Source of the DNA: Marinomonas maritima
GTDB lineage: Bacteria > Pseudomonadota > Gammaproteobacteria > Pseudomonadales > Marinomonadaceae
DNA length: 64,000 nt
Assembly (NCBI RefSeq): GCF_024435075.2
Contig: NZ_JAMZEG020000003.1
Location: 124,001-188,000, forward strand
Reading direction: 5' to 3'
Shown here: positions 26,916-35,328 of the stretch, piece by piece
Layout of the letters: each line of letters opens with the position of its first letter
Position numbering within the stretch: the stretch's first letter is position 1
Translations under genes and position numbers: made by a program
Notes under the pieces: generated by a model
What the model was told of the DNA's origin: nothing
Databases searched by the model: none
The model's input: the letters and a program-made list of their open reading frames with translations, nothing else

Positions 26916-27196
26916 ACTCTAACCCTAAAATTTCGATAAGTAGCAAGTAGGTATTTCAGTTCTCTCACTTATCGTATTTTTTTACAGAACTGAGCACACA
27001 TCAGCTAATTAAATATTATATACCTTCCCTATCATTATAGGATTTTGTTCTTTCTCACTTTTTCACACCAGAGTCTATTCTTGAATTAAGCCCCTTAGCT
27101 AAAGCACCTCATCCACAGATTGATTAAAAATTTCTACAACTTTCTAATCATATCAAAGTCGATAATTTAGTCCACTAAAGCCTAGGGAACATGCGA

Positions 27197-27901
27197 TCAA
27201 GTCGAACGGTGAGAAGCACCAAGATAAGCGGAAAAAAGCGGGGGGGCATTATCTTGATCCAATACAGAGACCGGCTCATGAGCCACAACTCGCCCCCCGT
27301 CAATTAAAATAACACGCCCACCAACAAGGCTCGCTTCACGAGGTAAATGAGACACCAGCAACGTGGTTAAACCAAGCTCTTGAGTGACATCGTTGACTAA
27401 ATAAAGCATTTCTTCACGCAACGCAGGATCCAAGGCACTAAAAGGTTCATCTAATAACAAAATGGGCTTTTTGCGCACTAGCGCCCGAGCAATTGCAACT
27501 CGCTGAGCTTGACCTCCAGATAAAGCCTGTGGAAAACGCCCTTTTTTATCAACAAGCTGTGTTTTTCCTAATGCCCAATCCACTTTTTCTTGCTGTTCAA
27601 TATTTAAAAATAAGGAAGGCGATAAGCCAATCGCGACGTTTTGCCAAACCGTCAATTGTGGAAACAGGTTATCGCTCTGAAATAATGTAGAAATAGGCCT
27701 TTCATAGACAGGTAAGGCCAGTAGTGAATCACCTTTAAAGCTCAGCTCTCCACTCCCTTCTAGAAAGCCGCCCAATAAATGTAAAAGCGTACTTTTCCCT
27801 TCGCCGCTGCCTCCTAACAAAGTCGTCATACCAGGCGCGATATCAACCTGATAATCCGCATGAAATGCCTCCCAGTTGTATTGAAGATTAATGGTTAACA
27901 A
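27197..27901 (-). CDS. thiQ: Thiamine ABC transporter ATP-binding protein ThiQ
   Basis: About 234 residues. ABC ATPase with Walker A LLGGSGEGKSTLLHLLGG, Q-loop STLFQSDNLFPQLTVWQNVAIGL, signature LSGGQAQRVAIARALV, Walker B PILLLDEPFSALDP and H-loop VSHLPREA. QSDNLFPHLTVxxNxxLG is typical of ThiQ. I choose TTG 27901 because GGAGGT lies 7 nt upstream and the resulting 14-bp overlap with thiP is natural. The frame stays open to 27946. It energises thiamine/TPP uptake with ThiP and ThiB. Confidence 0.93.
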   Translation of the reverse strand: MLTINLQYNWEAFHADYQVDIAPGMTTLLGGSGEGKSTLLHLLGGFLEGSGELSFKGDSLLALPVYERPISTLFQSDNLFPQLTVWQNVAIGLSPSLFLNIEQQEKVDWALGKTQLVDKKGRFPQALSGGQAQRVAIARALVRKKPILLLDEPFSALDPALREEMLYLVNDVTQELGLTTLLVSHLPREASLVGGRVILIDGGRVVAHEPVSVLDQDNAPPLFSAYLGASHRST

Positions 27902-29510
27902 GCGACCTACCTCCAGCCATTTTTCCACTGTCTGCCTTTCCACCAATGAAGCGAGATGAGCAATAAAATAAAATCAAACAAAGGGAAATCAACACCACAG
28001 CAACACAAGCACCTTCTTCTAGACGATAAGAACCAATTAATTGAAAAAGATACAAAGGCAATGACACCAGTCCCTGACTGCCAAATAATGCGATCACGCC
28101 CATATCACCAAGAGATAGCAAAAGAGCGTAACCAAATGCTTGCGCCATACTAGCGCGAATCAAAGACCATTCTAGACACCACCGTGACCAAGACCGAATC
28201 CCCAAACTCAAATACAAATTACGAAAACGCCGTTCCTGTTGATACAACACAGGCATTAGCGCGCGCAATACAAAAGGCAGCGCCATCACAGCGTTCACCC
28301 AAACTACGATCCAATAACTAGATTGAAAACCCCAATCTAAATCACGTAACCACAAAAACAATCCTGTCGCGATAACCAACCCAGGCACCATTAAAATCAT
28401 ATTACCAAGGTGTTCAAGTTTACTCGGTAACACTCTTAAATAGTGTCGCGCCATGCAAAAACGCGCCAGCACAACGAAGCACACACCTAATAACAAGCTT
28501 ATTATCGCGGCAGGCAAGGCTATCTTCAAAGAAACCAACACCGCCTGCCACAAACCAGATGACAACAAAGTCGTTAAAAATAAAGGAGAAAAAATCGGAT
28601 CGAAGATGGCTAAAAAAGGCGGAATAACCAGGACCAACACACACAATAATGCTATGCAGTCTGCACCTTTCGCCAAAAAAGTATCTTTCACCGGATAACT
28701 TTTTACCGCTAACACACTGGCATCTTGTTGATTAATAGGTGCAATACGGTAAACAACCACCGCAAACAAAGTACAAATACTTACCTGTAACAAGGATAGA
28801 AAACTCGCTTTATTCAAATCAAAATCAAATCTTAACGCCTGATAAATAGCCACTTCTAAGGTACTAGACTTAGGACCACCGCCCAAACTTAACACCACGG
28901 CAAAGCTGGAAAAGCACAGCATAAAGATCAGTACAAACGCACCCGGCAGTACTTTTTTCATATAATGCCATTCGATCAAACGAAATGCCGACCAGCGAGA
29001 AAAACCTAACTGAGAAGCTTGGCGCCACTGACCGGAGGGAATCAAACCATAGCCTTGTAGCAGCAAACGCACCGCCAAAGGCATATTAAAAAACACATGG
29101 GCCAATAAAATACCCACCAACCCATACAAAGGAATTTGCACGCCAAACAATTGGCTCAACCATCCGGTACGACCGTAAACCACCACCAAACCTAAAATAG
29201 CCACAATGGTCGGTACCACCATAGACACAGCAAAAAGCTGCAACAAAATGGCTCGACCACGAAACTGGCGATGAATAAGACAAGAAGCAACAGGAATAGC
29301 AATCAACAGACTAATACCACTGCTCAGCAAGGCCTGCCACAAAGAAAAACGTACCACACGCCACAAGTAGGGGTCATATAAATACTCAGACCAACTACTG
29401 ATGTCACTATAACGTAAAAGAGCCGCCAAACTGGCCGCTCCCATGAATAAGAAAAAACCCACTCCCAGTAACGCCGGTAGTAGGCCTTTAACAGCGCTAA
29501 AAAAAAGCAA
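27888..29510 (-). CDS. thiP: Thiamine ABC transporter permease ThiP
   Basis: 540 residues, close to the usual ThiP length, with about twelve membrane segments in two homologous permease halves, each with an EAA-like loop (RQASQLGFSRWSAFRLIEWHYMKK and RNLYLSLGIRSWSRWCLEWSLIR). The fused two-half permease is characteristic of ThiP among binding-protein-dependent transporters. It starts 11 bp after the thiB stop and overlaps thiQ. TPP riboswitch control upstream of thiB supports the substrate. Confidence 0.94.
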   Translation of the reverse strand: MLFFSAVKGLLPALLGVGFFLFMGAASLAALLRYSDISSWSEYLYDPYLWRVVRFSLWQALLSSGISLLIAIPVASCLIHRQFRGRAILLQLFAVSMVVPTIVAILGLVVVYGRTGWLSQLFGVQIPLYGLVGILLAHVFFNMPLAVRLLLQGYGLIPSGQWRQASQLGFSRWSAFRLIEWHYMKKVLPGAFVLIFMLCFSSFAVVLSLGGGPKSSTLEVAIYQALRFDFDLNKASFLSLLQVSICTLFAVVVYRIAPINQQDASVLAVKSYPVKDTFLAKGADCIALLCVLVLVIPPFLAIFDPIFSPLFLTTLLSSGLWQAVLVSLKIALPAAIISLLLGVCFVVLARFCMARHYLRVLPSKLEHLGNMILMVPGLVIATGLFLWLRDLDWGFQSSYWIVVWVNAVMALPFVLRALMPVLYQQERRFRNLYLSLGIRSWSRWCLEWSLIRASMAQAFGYALLLSLGDMGVIALFGSQGLVSLPLYLFQLIGSYRLEEGACVAVVLISLCLILFYCSSRFIGGKADSGKMAGGRSLVNH

Positions 29511-29521
29511 TCGAACCTAAC

Positions 29522-30547
29522 TTATCGTGTTGTGGCATTCAGCCACTCATTCACCCAAGCCTTGCGATTGGTAGCCACATCGCCAGCTGGTAAAGTAAGC
29601 ACCTTAGTAGGTTGTAATGCGCTATCAAACGCCGCTGGCAACGCCTCATTTAACTTAACAACAGGCAACATCCAGTTACCAGTCGCCACCGTTGATTGAA
29701 ATCCAGGCTCCAGAATAAACTGCATGAAACGTTTCGCCAATTCAGGATTAGGCGCACTTTTCATCATGGCTGCCACTTCAATCTGTGGATAAAGCCCTTC
29801 ACTGGCCTGCGCCGCTTTATACTTCGTGACGCCTTCCGCGACGATATGATAAGCCGGAGATGTGGTGTAACTCAGCACGACATCAGCCTCCCCTTTTAAG
29901 AACAAACCATACGCATCTGACCAGCTCTTCGTCACAGTAACGGTATGACTTGCTAACCGACCCCACGCCGCTGCGGCGTCATCGCCGTAGACCGATTTCA
30001 TCCATAACAACAAACCTAAACCCGGCGTGCTGGTTCTAGGGTCTTGATAAATCACTCGTAGGTTTTGATTATCAACAATGTCTTTAAGGCTTGTAGGGGG
30101 ATTTTTTAATATTTCAGAGTTATAAACAAAGGCAAAGTTGCCCTGATCAAATGGTACGAACACGTTATCCTTCCAACCACCAGCAATGGTCACAGCAGAC
30201 GTGTTAACATCATGTTCAGCAAGCAAACCACTCTTTTTCGCCGCTTCCATTAAGTTCAGATCTAGACCTAACAACACATCAGCCTGAGAAGACTTCCCTT
30301 CAAATTGAGCTCGAGACAAAATACCAACAGACGAATCCAGTGCCACGAAATTCAGCTCACAACCGCATTCTTTCTCAAAGTTGGCTTTTATTTTTGGGCC
30401 TGGACCCCAGTCAGAGGCAAAAGCGTCATACGTATAAACATTAAGCGTTTCTGCCGCCAACGTAGCAGAAGAAAATGCCACGCCTAAGGTTGCACTTAAC
30501 GTCATTAAGGAAGTGGTGAGAAGGGTACTAAAGGAAAGTTTTTTCAA
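29522..30547 (-). CDS. thiB: Thiamine-binding periplasmic protein ThiB
   Basis: About 341 residues. The likely start is TTG 30547 (LKKLSFSTLL) with TTAGGAGCG just upstream. It gives a normal Sec signal peptide cleaved at TLAA/ETLNV. The frame is open to 30622 but would run into the leader. The mature protein begins LNVYTYDAFASDWGPGPKIKANFEKECGC, the ThiB/TbpA pattern, and includes DVLLGLDLNLMEAAKKSGL and the YTTSPAYH ligand segment. A TPP riboswitch precedes it. Confidence 0.94.
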   Translation of the reverse strand: MKKLSFSTLLTTSLMTLSATLGVAFSSATLAAETLNVYTYDAFASDWGPGPKIKANFEKECGCELNFVALDSSVGILSRAQFEGKSSQADVLLGLDLNLMEAAKKSGLLAEHDVNTSAVTIAGGWKDNVFVPFDQGNFAFVYNSEILKNPPTSLKDIVDNQNLRVIYQDPRTSTPGLGLLLWMKSVYGDDAAAAWGRLASHTVTVTKSWSDAYGLFLKGEADVVLSYTTSPAYHIVAEGVTKYKAAQASEGLYPQIEVAAMMKSAPNPELAKRFMQFILEPGFQSTVATGNWMLPVVKLNEALPAAFDSALQPTKVLTLPAGDVATNRKAWVNEWLNATTR

Positions 30548-30552
30548 GGTGT

Positions 30553-30574
30553 CGCTCCTAACAATAAGTGAGCG
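30553..30574 (-). promoter_or_regulatory. Hairpin over the thiB ribosome site (riboswitch expression platform candidate)
   Basis: On the minus strand CGCTC (30570-30574) can pair with GAGCG (30553-30557), covering part of the TTAGGAGCG ribosome site of thiB. A second hairpin, GCGTAC/GTACGC, lies just upstream. There is no T-tract terminator, so translational control is more likely than termination. Inference from base pairing only. Confidence 0.35.
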
Positions 30575-30650
30575 GCGTACAGGGAAATGGCAAGGTACGC
30601 TTATCAAGAGTACTGCTTTCAATCTACGATATTACTGTAGCGAAACTTGC

Positions 30651-30759
30651 TATCTCGATTCCTACGCCAGCATAATCTGGATCAGGTTCGGTGGGTTAGC
30701 GATTAATTCGCTTCTCAGCTTCTGTCTTCTTAATATAAGACAAAGCACCCCATGAGATA
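30651..30759 (-). ncRNA. TPP (THI-element) riboswitch
   Basis: On the minus strand the conserved THI-element parts occur in order: the P1 arm TATCTC (30754-30759), GGGGTGC (30745-30751), GCTGAGA, AACCCACCGAACCTGAT, the core CTGGCGTAGGAA, and the closing arm GAGATA (30651-30656) which pairs with TATCTC. In the family, thiamine pyrophosphate binding lowers expression of the downstream genes. It stands about 100 nt before thiB and thus controls thiBPQ, independently supporting the transporter's substrate. Confidence 0.95.
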
Positions 30760-30769
30760 ATGTACCTTC

Positions 30770-30798
30770 ATTGTAAAGAGTCCCTCAGCGGAAGTCTA
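30770..30798 (-). promoter_or_regulatory. thiBPQ promoter overlapping the end of waaA
   Basis: On the minus strand, TAGACT (30793-30798), a 17-bp spacer and TACAAT (30770-30775). RNA would begin near 30763, only a few bases before the riboswitch P1 stem. The spacing is what a riboswitch leader needs. Confidence 0.55.
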
Positions 30799-32011
30799 TT
30801 TCCGCAAGAACCCGAGTCACTGCACCTTGATTCTTCTCAGCAAAACGCAACGCTATTTGCCCTAGCCGATATCGCTGAGAAGATTGACCAGCAAGAGTAA
30901 CAATAGCACGTTGTAATTGCGCTTCATCCTGACATTGCACGGCGCCATTTACTTGCAACAATTGATTCGTGATATCTAAGAAATTAAAGGTATGAGGCCC
31001 AACAAGAATCGCTTTACCCAGTAATGCAGGCTCGATGGGATTATGCCCACCGCGCTTAATCAAACTCCCACCAACAAAAGCGACATCACAAGCTTGATAA
31101 TAATTCATCATTTCGCCCATAGAATCCCCAATCACCACATCAAAATCACACCATTGATCTGGTGGCGTTTGACTGCGTAGCGCAACTCGCTCAAAAGACT
31201 GCTTCGCCGAAGCATAAACCGCACCAAAGCGTTCAGGGTGACGAGGAACCAATATTAATAAAGCGTCTGGATACTTTGGTAAAAGCGCCTTATGTATACG
31301 CAATAACATGTCGTCTTCGCCATGATGAGTACTTCCCCCCACCCAGACAAAACGCGAACCAAGCTGTCGACGCCAATTAGCCTGTAAAACCTCAGGAGCA
31401 ACCGCGAGGTCAAATTTAATACTTCCGGTAACCAATACTTTTTTCGCACCAAGCGCCTCAAAACGAGCGGCATCCGCTTGCGCATGGGCTAAAAAACTAT
31501 CAGGGAATTTAAATAAAGGGCGAGAAACAAGAGAGAGTTTTTTATAGCGCTGAAAGGAACGATCGCTCAAACGGGCATTCACGACATCGATACGTAAACC
31601 ACACCGCTTAGCGTGTTTTAATAGATTGGGCCAAAGCTCTGTTTCAATAATCAATAGATGTTTGCAGTCCAGTTTCTTCAGCGCCCTGCTAACACTGCTG
31701 CTCCAGTCCATCGGCAAATATCTATGCTCAGCAAAAGGAAACTCTTTGCCTACTTGCTCTGCGCCTGTTGGCGTCATGGTGGTAATTAAAAGACGGCTCG
31801 CAGGGAATTTTTCTCGCCATTGGAGTACCAGTGGTCGAGCCGCAAGAACTTCTCCGACCGAGGCACAGTGAATCCAAAGGTCAGCCTCAACCGCAGGCCA
31901 AAAGCCCAAAGCCTCTTGCGCTCGATAATGTGAGTACGTTTTTTTAAATCGTCGAATTTTTAATAAAATTAACGGCGTAAATAAAACCAATAACGCTTGA
32001 TACAGCCACAT
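30785..32011 (-). CDS. waaA: Kdo transferase WaaA
   Basis: A 408-residue CMP-Kdo:lipid A Kdo transferase at the cytoplasmic face of the inner membrane. The N-terminal hydrophobic anchor is MWLYQALLVLFTPLILLK. Seen are the catalytic-glutamate region CASVGEVLAARPLV, LITTMTPTGAEQV, ETELWPNLL, the GSTHHGEDD motif and the C-terminal GGSLIKRGGHNPIEPA plus GKAILVGPHTFNF, all WaaA hallmarks. It lies 2 bp after msbA in the operon hldE-msbA-waaA. Confidence 0.97.
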   Translation of the reverse strand: MWLYQALLVLFTPLILLKIRRFKKTYSHYRAQEALGFWPAVEADLWIHCASVGEVLAARPLVLQWREKFPASRLLITTMTPTGAEQVGKEFPFAEHRYLPMDWSSSVSRALKKLDCKHLLIIETELWPNLLKHAKRCGLRIDVVNARLSDRSFQRYKKLSLVSRPLFKFPDSFLAHAQADAARFEALGAKKVLVTGSIKFDLAVAPEVLQANWRRQLGSRFVWVGGSTHHGEDDMLLRIHKALLPKYPDALLILVPRHPERFGAVYASAKQSFERVALRSQTPPDQWCDFDVVIGDSMGEMMNYYQACDVAFVGGSLIKRGGHNPIEPALLGKAILVGPHTFNFLDITNQLLQVNGAVQCQDEAQLQRAIVTLAGQSSQRYRLGQIALRFAEKNQGAVTRVLAEIDFR

Positions 32012-32013
32012 AA

Positions 32014-33804
32014 TTAAGCCGGCGTTTCGCTAAATTGTTGATTATGAAGTTGCGCATAAGCCCCGTTCATCGCCAGCAACTCGCTGTGTGAGCCTTGCTC
32101 AATAATCTCACCATGATCAACCACGGCAATGATGTCGGCATTTTCTATGGTCGATAAGCGGTGGGCAATAGCAATGGTTGTTCGATTCGCCATTAAACCA
32201 TCCAATGCAACCTGAATAGCTCGCTCTGATTCGGTATCCAACGCAGACGTTGCTTCGTCCAGAATTAAAATAGGCGCGTTTTTTAAAATGGCTCTCGCAA
32301 TAGCTATACGCTGACGCTGACCACCCGATAAAAGCACACCATTTTCACCAACCATGGTGTCTAGTCCATGGTCAAGCTCTTGAATAAAGTCCCAAGCATT
32401 CGCTGCTTTAGCCGCTTCAATAACCTCTTTATCACTGGTGTCACGCAAAAAACCGTATGCGATATTGTCCCGAATTGTACCATTAAAGAGCACAACCTGT
32501 TGATTTACCAAGGCTATATTAGAGCGCAGCTCTGTCAGTTTATAATCATTGAGGAAAACACCATCAATGTTTAATTGACCATCATCAAAGTCGTAAAAAC
32601 GAGGAATCAAATTTGCCATAGTGGATTTACCACTACCAGAACGTCCAACCAGTGCTAAGGTTTTCCCAGCAGGTAAGGACAAAGTGATATTTTTCAGCGC
32701 CAATTTATCCGCACCGGGATATTTAAATGACATAGAACGCCACTCAATATTTCCTTTCAAACGTGCCGCTGGTGTTTGCCCCTTATCCACTTCTTCCGGT
32801 AAATCTAAGAAGTCAAAAATGCTGTAAGACGCGGCAATGCCTTTTTGCAAAATACTGTTCACATCGGTTAACTGGCGAATAGGCTTACCTAACATCCCTG
32901 CCGCAGTAAGAAAGGCAATAAAGTCGCCAGGAGACATATGAGAACTAATCGTTGGGCTCAAAGCAAACCATACTAAAATGGCCATCATTATTGCTAAGAT
33001 AAACTGAACAATAGGAATATTTAGCGACTTAGTCATTTCCATTTTCAGCTGGGAACGGCGATTTTCATTTGCCGCGCCACGAAATCGCTCGATTTCATAT
33101 TCACTGCCACCAAATATTTTAACAACTTCGTGCCCTTTAATGGCTTCAGAAGCGACATCTGTAACGCCACCCATCGCATTTTGAATGCGAGTGCTCAATT
33201 TACGAAAACGCTTAGAAGCATAAGAAACAACCAAGCCAATGAGAGGAACAACCAACAGAAACAACAAAGACAAACGCCAGTTCATGTAAATCATGTAACT
33301 CAATAAACCAACGACCGTTAAACCTTCTCGTAGCAGCACTCGTATTGCCTGAGTAATAGAACCAATTACTTGCTCCGTGTCATACGTCAGTTTGGCCAAT
33401 AAGCGACCAGTAGGAATAGAGTGGTAATAATTAGAAGGAAGAAGCACCAATTTATTAAACATACTGGTGCGTAAATCGAATACGACATTATTCGCTACTT
33501 TCGCCATAAAGTAGTTACCCAAGAATGTCCCTACACCTCGAGCAATAAAAACCCCTAAAATTGCCAAAGGAATCATTAATCGGCTATCAGAAATATTCCC
33601 TGCGGAGACAACATCCACAATATGCTTTAACAAAGCCGCTAGAGCAGGCTCCATCGCGGCATAAATAACGTAACCCAAAATACTTAGCAGCAAATACACC
33701 CAAGAAGAACGAACATAGCTGAGTAAGCGCAGGTAAACCTTCATGCCGGAAACGGGTATTATTGGTGTTTCAGTTTCAGCCTCAATATTTTCTTTATCTT
33801 GCAT
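32014..33804 (-). CDS. msbA: Lipid A export ATP-binding/permease MsbA
   Basis: A 596-residue half-transporter that flips core-lipid A across the inner membrane as a homodimer. The N-terminal six-segment transmembrane domain (for example YLLLSILGYVIYAAMEPALAALLKHIVD) is followed by an ATPase with Walker A LVGRSGSGKSTMANLIPRFYD, signature LSGGQRQRIAIARAIL, Walker B ILILDEATSALDTESE and H-loop IAHRLSTIE. Length and the NVVFDLRTSMFNKLVLLPSNYY coupling region fit MsbA. It is nested between hldE (start adjacent) and waaA, both lipid A-core genes. Confidence 0.96.
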   Translation of the reverse strand: MQDKENIEAETETPIIPVSGMKVYLRLLSYVRSSWVYLLLSILGYVIYAAMEPALAALLKHIVDVVSAGNISDSRLMIPLAILGVFIARGVGTFLGNYFMAKVANNVVFDLRTSMFNKLVLLPSNYYHSIPTGRLLAKLTYDTEQVIGSITQAIRVLLREGLTVVGLLSYMIYMNWRLSLLFLLVVPLIGLVVSYASKRFRKLSTRIQNAMGGVTDVASEAIKGHEVVKIFGGSEYEIERFRGAANENRRSQLKMEMTKSLNIPIVQFILAIMMAILVWFALSPTISSHMSPGDFIAFLTAAGMLGKPIRQLTDVNSILQKGIAASYSIFDFLDLPEEVDKGQTPAARLKGNIEWRSMSFKYPGADKLALKNITLSLPAGKTLALVGRSGSGKSTMANLIPRFYDFDDGQLNIDGVFLNDYKLTELRSNIALVNQQVVLFNGTIRDNIAYGFLRDTSDKEVIEAAKAANAWDFIQELDHGLDTMVGENGVLLSGGQRQRIAIARAILKNAPILILDEATSALDTESERAIQVALDGLMANRTTIAIAHRLSTIENADIIAVVDHGEIIEQGSHSELLAMNGAYAQLHNQQFSETPA

Positions 33805-35232
33805 TTACAGATTCGCTTTTTCGATAATAGCTGTGGTTGAATAACCATCTACAAAAGTCAGAACTTTCACTTCGCCGCCATGAGCCAATACATGATCAGC
33901 GCCAACAATTGTCTCTATGGTATAGTCTCCGCCTTTAACCAGTACATCTGGCGTTAGGAATTCAATTATTTCTTTTGGTGTGTCTTCATCAAACCAAGTA
34001 ACCCAATCAATCGCTCCCACCCCTTCAAGTACAGACATGCGGTGAACCAAATGATTTATCGGGCGTTTTTCCCCTTTGAGGCGCTTCACTGATGCATCGG
34101 TATTGACCGCAACAATCAATCTATCTCCAAGCGCTTTAGCCTGTTTCATGTAAGCGATGTGTCCAGGGTGAAGAATATCGAAACAACCGTTTGTAAAAAC
34201 AATTTTTTCACCGTTCATTTGCGCCAACTTAATTTGTGCGAGCAAGTCATCAGGTGAAAGCACGCCAAAATTCGATGTGTGCGAACGCTGAAACATGATG
34301 GCCTCTAATCGCTCAGCACTGATAGATGCCGTGCCTAATTTCCCAACCACATAACCCGCTGCCTGATTAGCGTATTCGACTGCATCTATAAAGCGTTTAC
34401 TGGTAACATAAACAGCCGTTAAAACCGCCACAACGGTGTCGCCAGCGCCAGTAACATCAAAGACTTCTTTTGCAGCCGTCGCCAATGAAAAAGGCGGTTT
34501 GTCATCACTCAGTAAAATCAAGCCATCTTCACCACGAGTCACGAGCAAGGCCTTCCAGCCAAACTGCTTACGAAGCGCTGTCGCTTTCTCTTCTAACTCT
34601 TTCGTTGAGCTGCATTTACCCACAATCGTTTCGAACTCAAGTAGGTTTGGTTTAACCAACGTAGCTCCTCGATAAATCGAAAAATCATTGCCTTTTGGGT
34701 CAACAAAACTAGGGACATTCGCTGTATTTGATAAGGCAATAAGAGTCTGAACATCGGCAAGACACCCTTTTGCATAATCTGAAAAAATAACCGCATCCGA
34801 TTCAGGCAGGCACTCTTCTACAACACTTGCTAGCGCCTCATTCTGAGAAAGACTGTCTTCGCGCTCTTCAAAATCCAAACGGATAAGTTGTTGATGGCGG
34901 CTCATCACTCGCAACTTTGTAATCGTTGGCAGATTTTCAGAACGAACAAATCGGCACGTAACGCCCACTTCTTCCAAGCAACGCGCTAAAATATCCGCAT
35001 TTTCATCATTACCGACCACACCAACCAGTGTCACCGACACGCCTAACTTGGCTAAACCAAGTGCAACGTTCGCAGCCCCACCAGGGCGATCTTCAATATT
35101 GGACACTTTCACCACTTGAACGGGTGCTTCAGGAGAAATACGAGAGGTGCCACCATGCCAGTAGCGATCTAACATTACGTCCCCAACGACGAGGATGTGT
35201 TTGTCTTTAAAATTCAGATACGAAGAGTTCAT
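33805..35232 (-). CDS. hldE: Bifunctional heptose kinase/ADP-heptose synthase HldE
   Basis: About 475 residues, two domains. The N-terminal ribokinase-like domain (ILVVGDVMLDRYWHG, RPGGAANVA, DVTGAGDTVVAVL) phosphorylates D-glycero-beta-D-manno-heptose-7-phosphate at C1. The C-terminal nucleotidyltransferase (IVFTNGCFDILHPGHIAYMKQAK, VAVNTDASVKRLKG) adds AMP. Together with HldD it supplies ADP-L-glycero-D-manno-heptose for LPS core. The start is ATG 35232 or GTG 35238. Neither has a strong ribosome site. First gene of hldE-msbA-waaA. Confidence 0.96.
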   Translation of the reverse strand: MNSSYLNFKDKHILVVGDVMLDRYWHGGTSRISPEAPVQVVKVSNIEDRPGGAANVALGLAKLGVSVTLVGVVGNDENADILARCLEEVGVTCRFVRSENLPTITKLRVMSRHQQLIRLDFEEREDSLSQNEALASVVEECLPESDAVIFSDYAKGCLADVQTLIALSNTANVPSFVDPKGNDFSIYRGATLVKPNLLEFETIVGKCSSTKELEEKATALRKQFGWKALLVTRGEDGLILLSDDKPPFSLATAAKEVFDVTGAGDTVVAVLTAVYVTSKRFIDAVEYANQAAGYVVGKLGTASISAERLEAIMFQRSHTSNFGVLSPDDLLAQIKLAQMNGEKIVFTNGCFDILHPGHIAYMKQAKALGDRLIVAVNTDASVKRLKGEKRPINHLVHRMSVLEGVGAIDWVTWFDEDTPKEIIEFLTPDVLVKGGDYTIETIVGADHVLAHGGEVKVLTFVDGYSTTAIIEKANL

Positions 35233-35328
35233 AGGCACATAATAATCGATTTTTAGAGTCGCTCATCTTATCATACTCCCTCACCAAGTTGGACATACCT
35301 AAAACATACGAAATAAGGCTTTTATACT

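Larger units (their letters stand above)
26709..27196. other. Long AT-rich non-coding region with Fur-like box and interlocked repeats
   Basis: About 490 bp between the orphan glycosyltransferase start and the thiQ stop. It contains the glycosyltransferase promoter, a Fur-box-like 19-mer (26897-26915) and two interlocked inverted repeats (26934-26974 and 26956-26993), one followed by a T-run. I see no convincing gene. Confidence 0.6.

Noticed and set aside
26658..26968. Short ORFs in the AT-rich gap before the orphan glycosyltransferase
   Set aside because: Composition reflects AT-rich DNA, no ribosome sites, and they overlap the promoter region.
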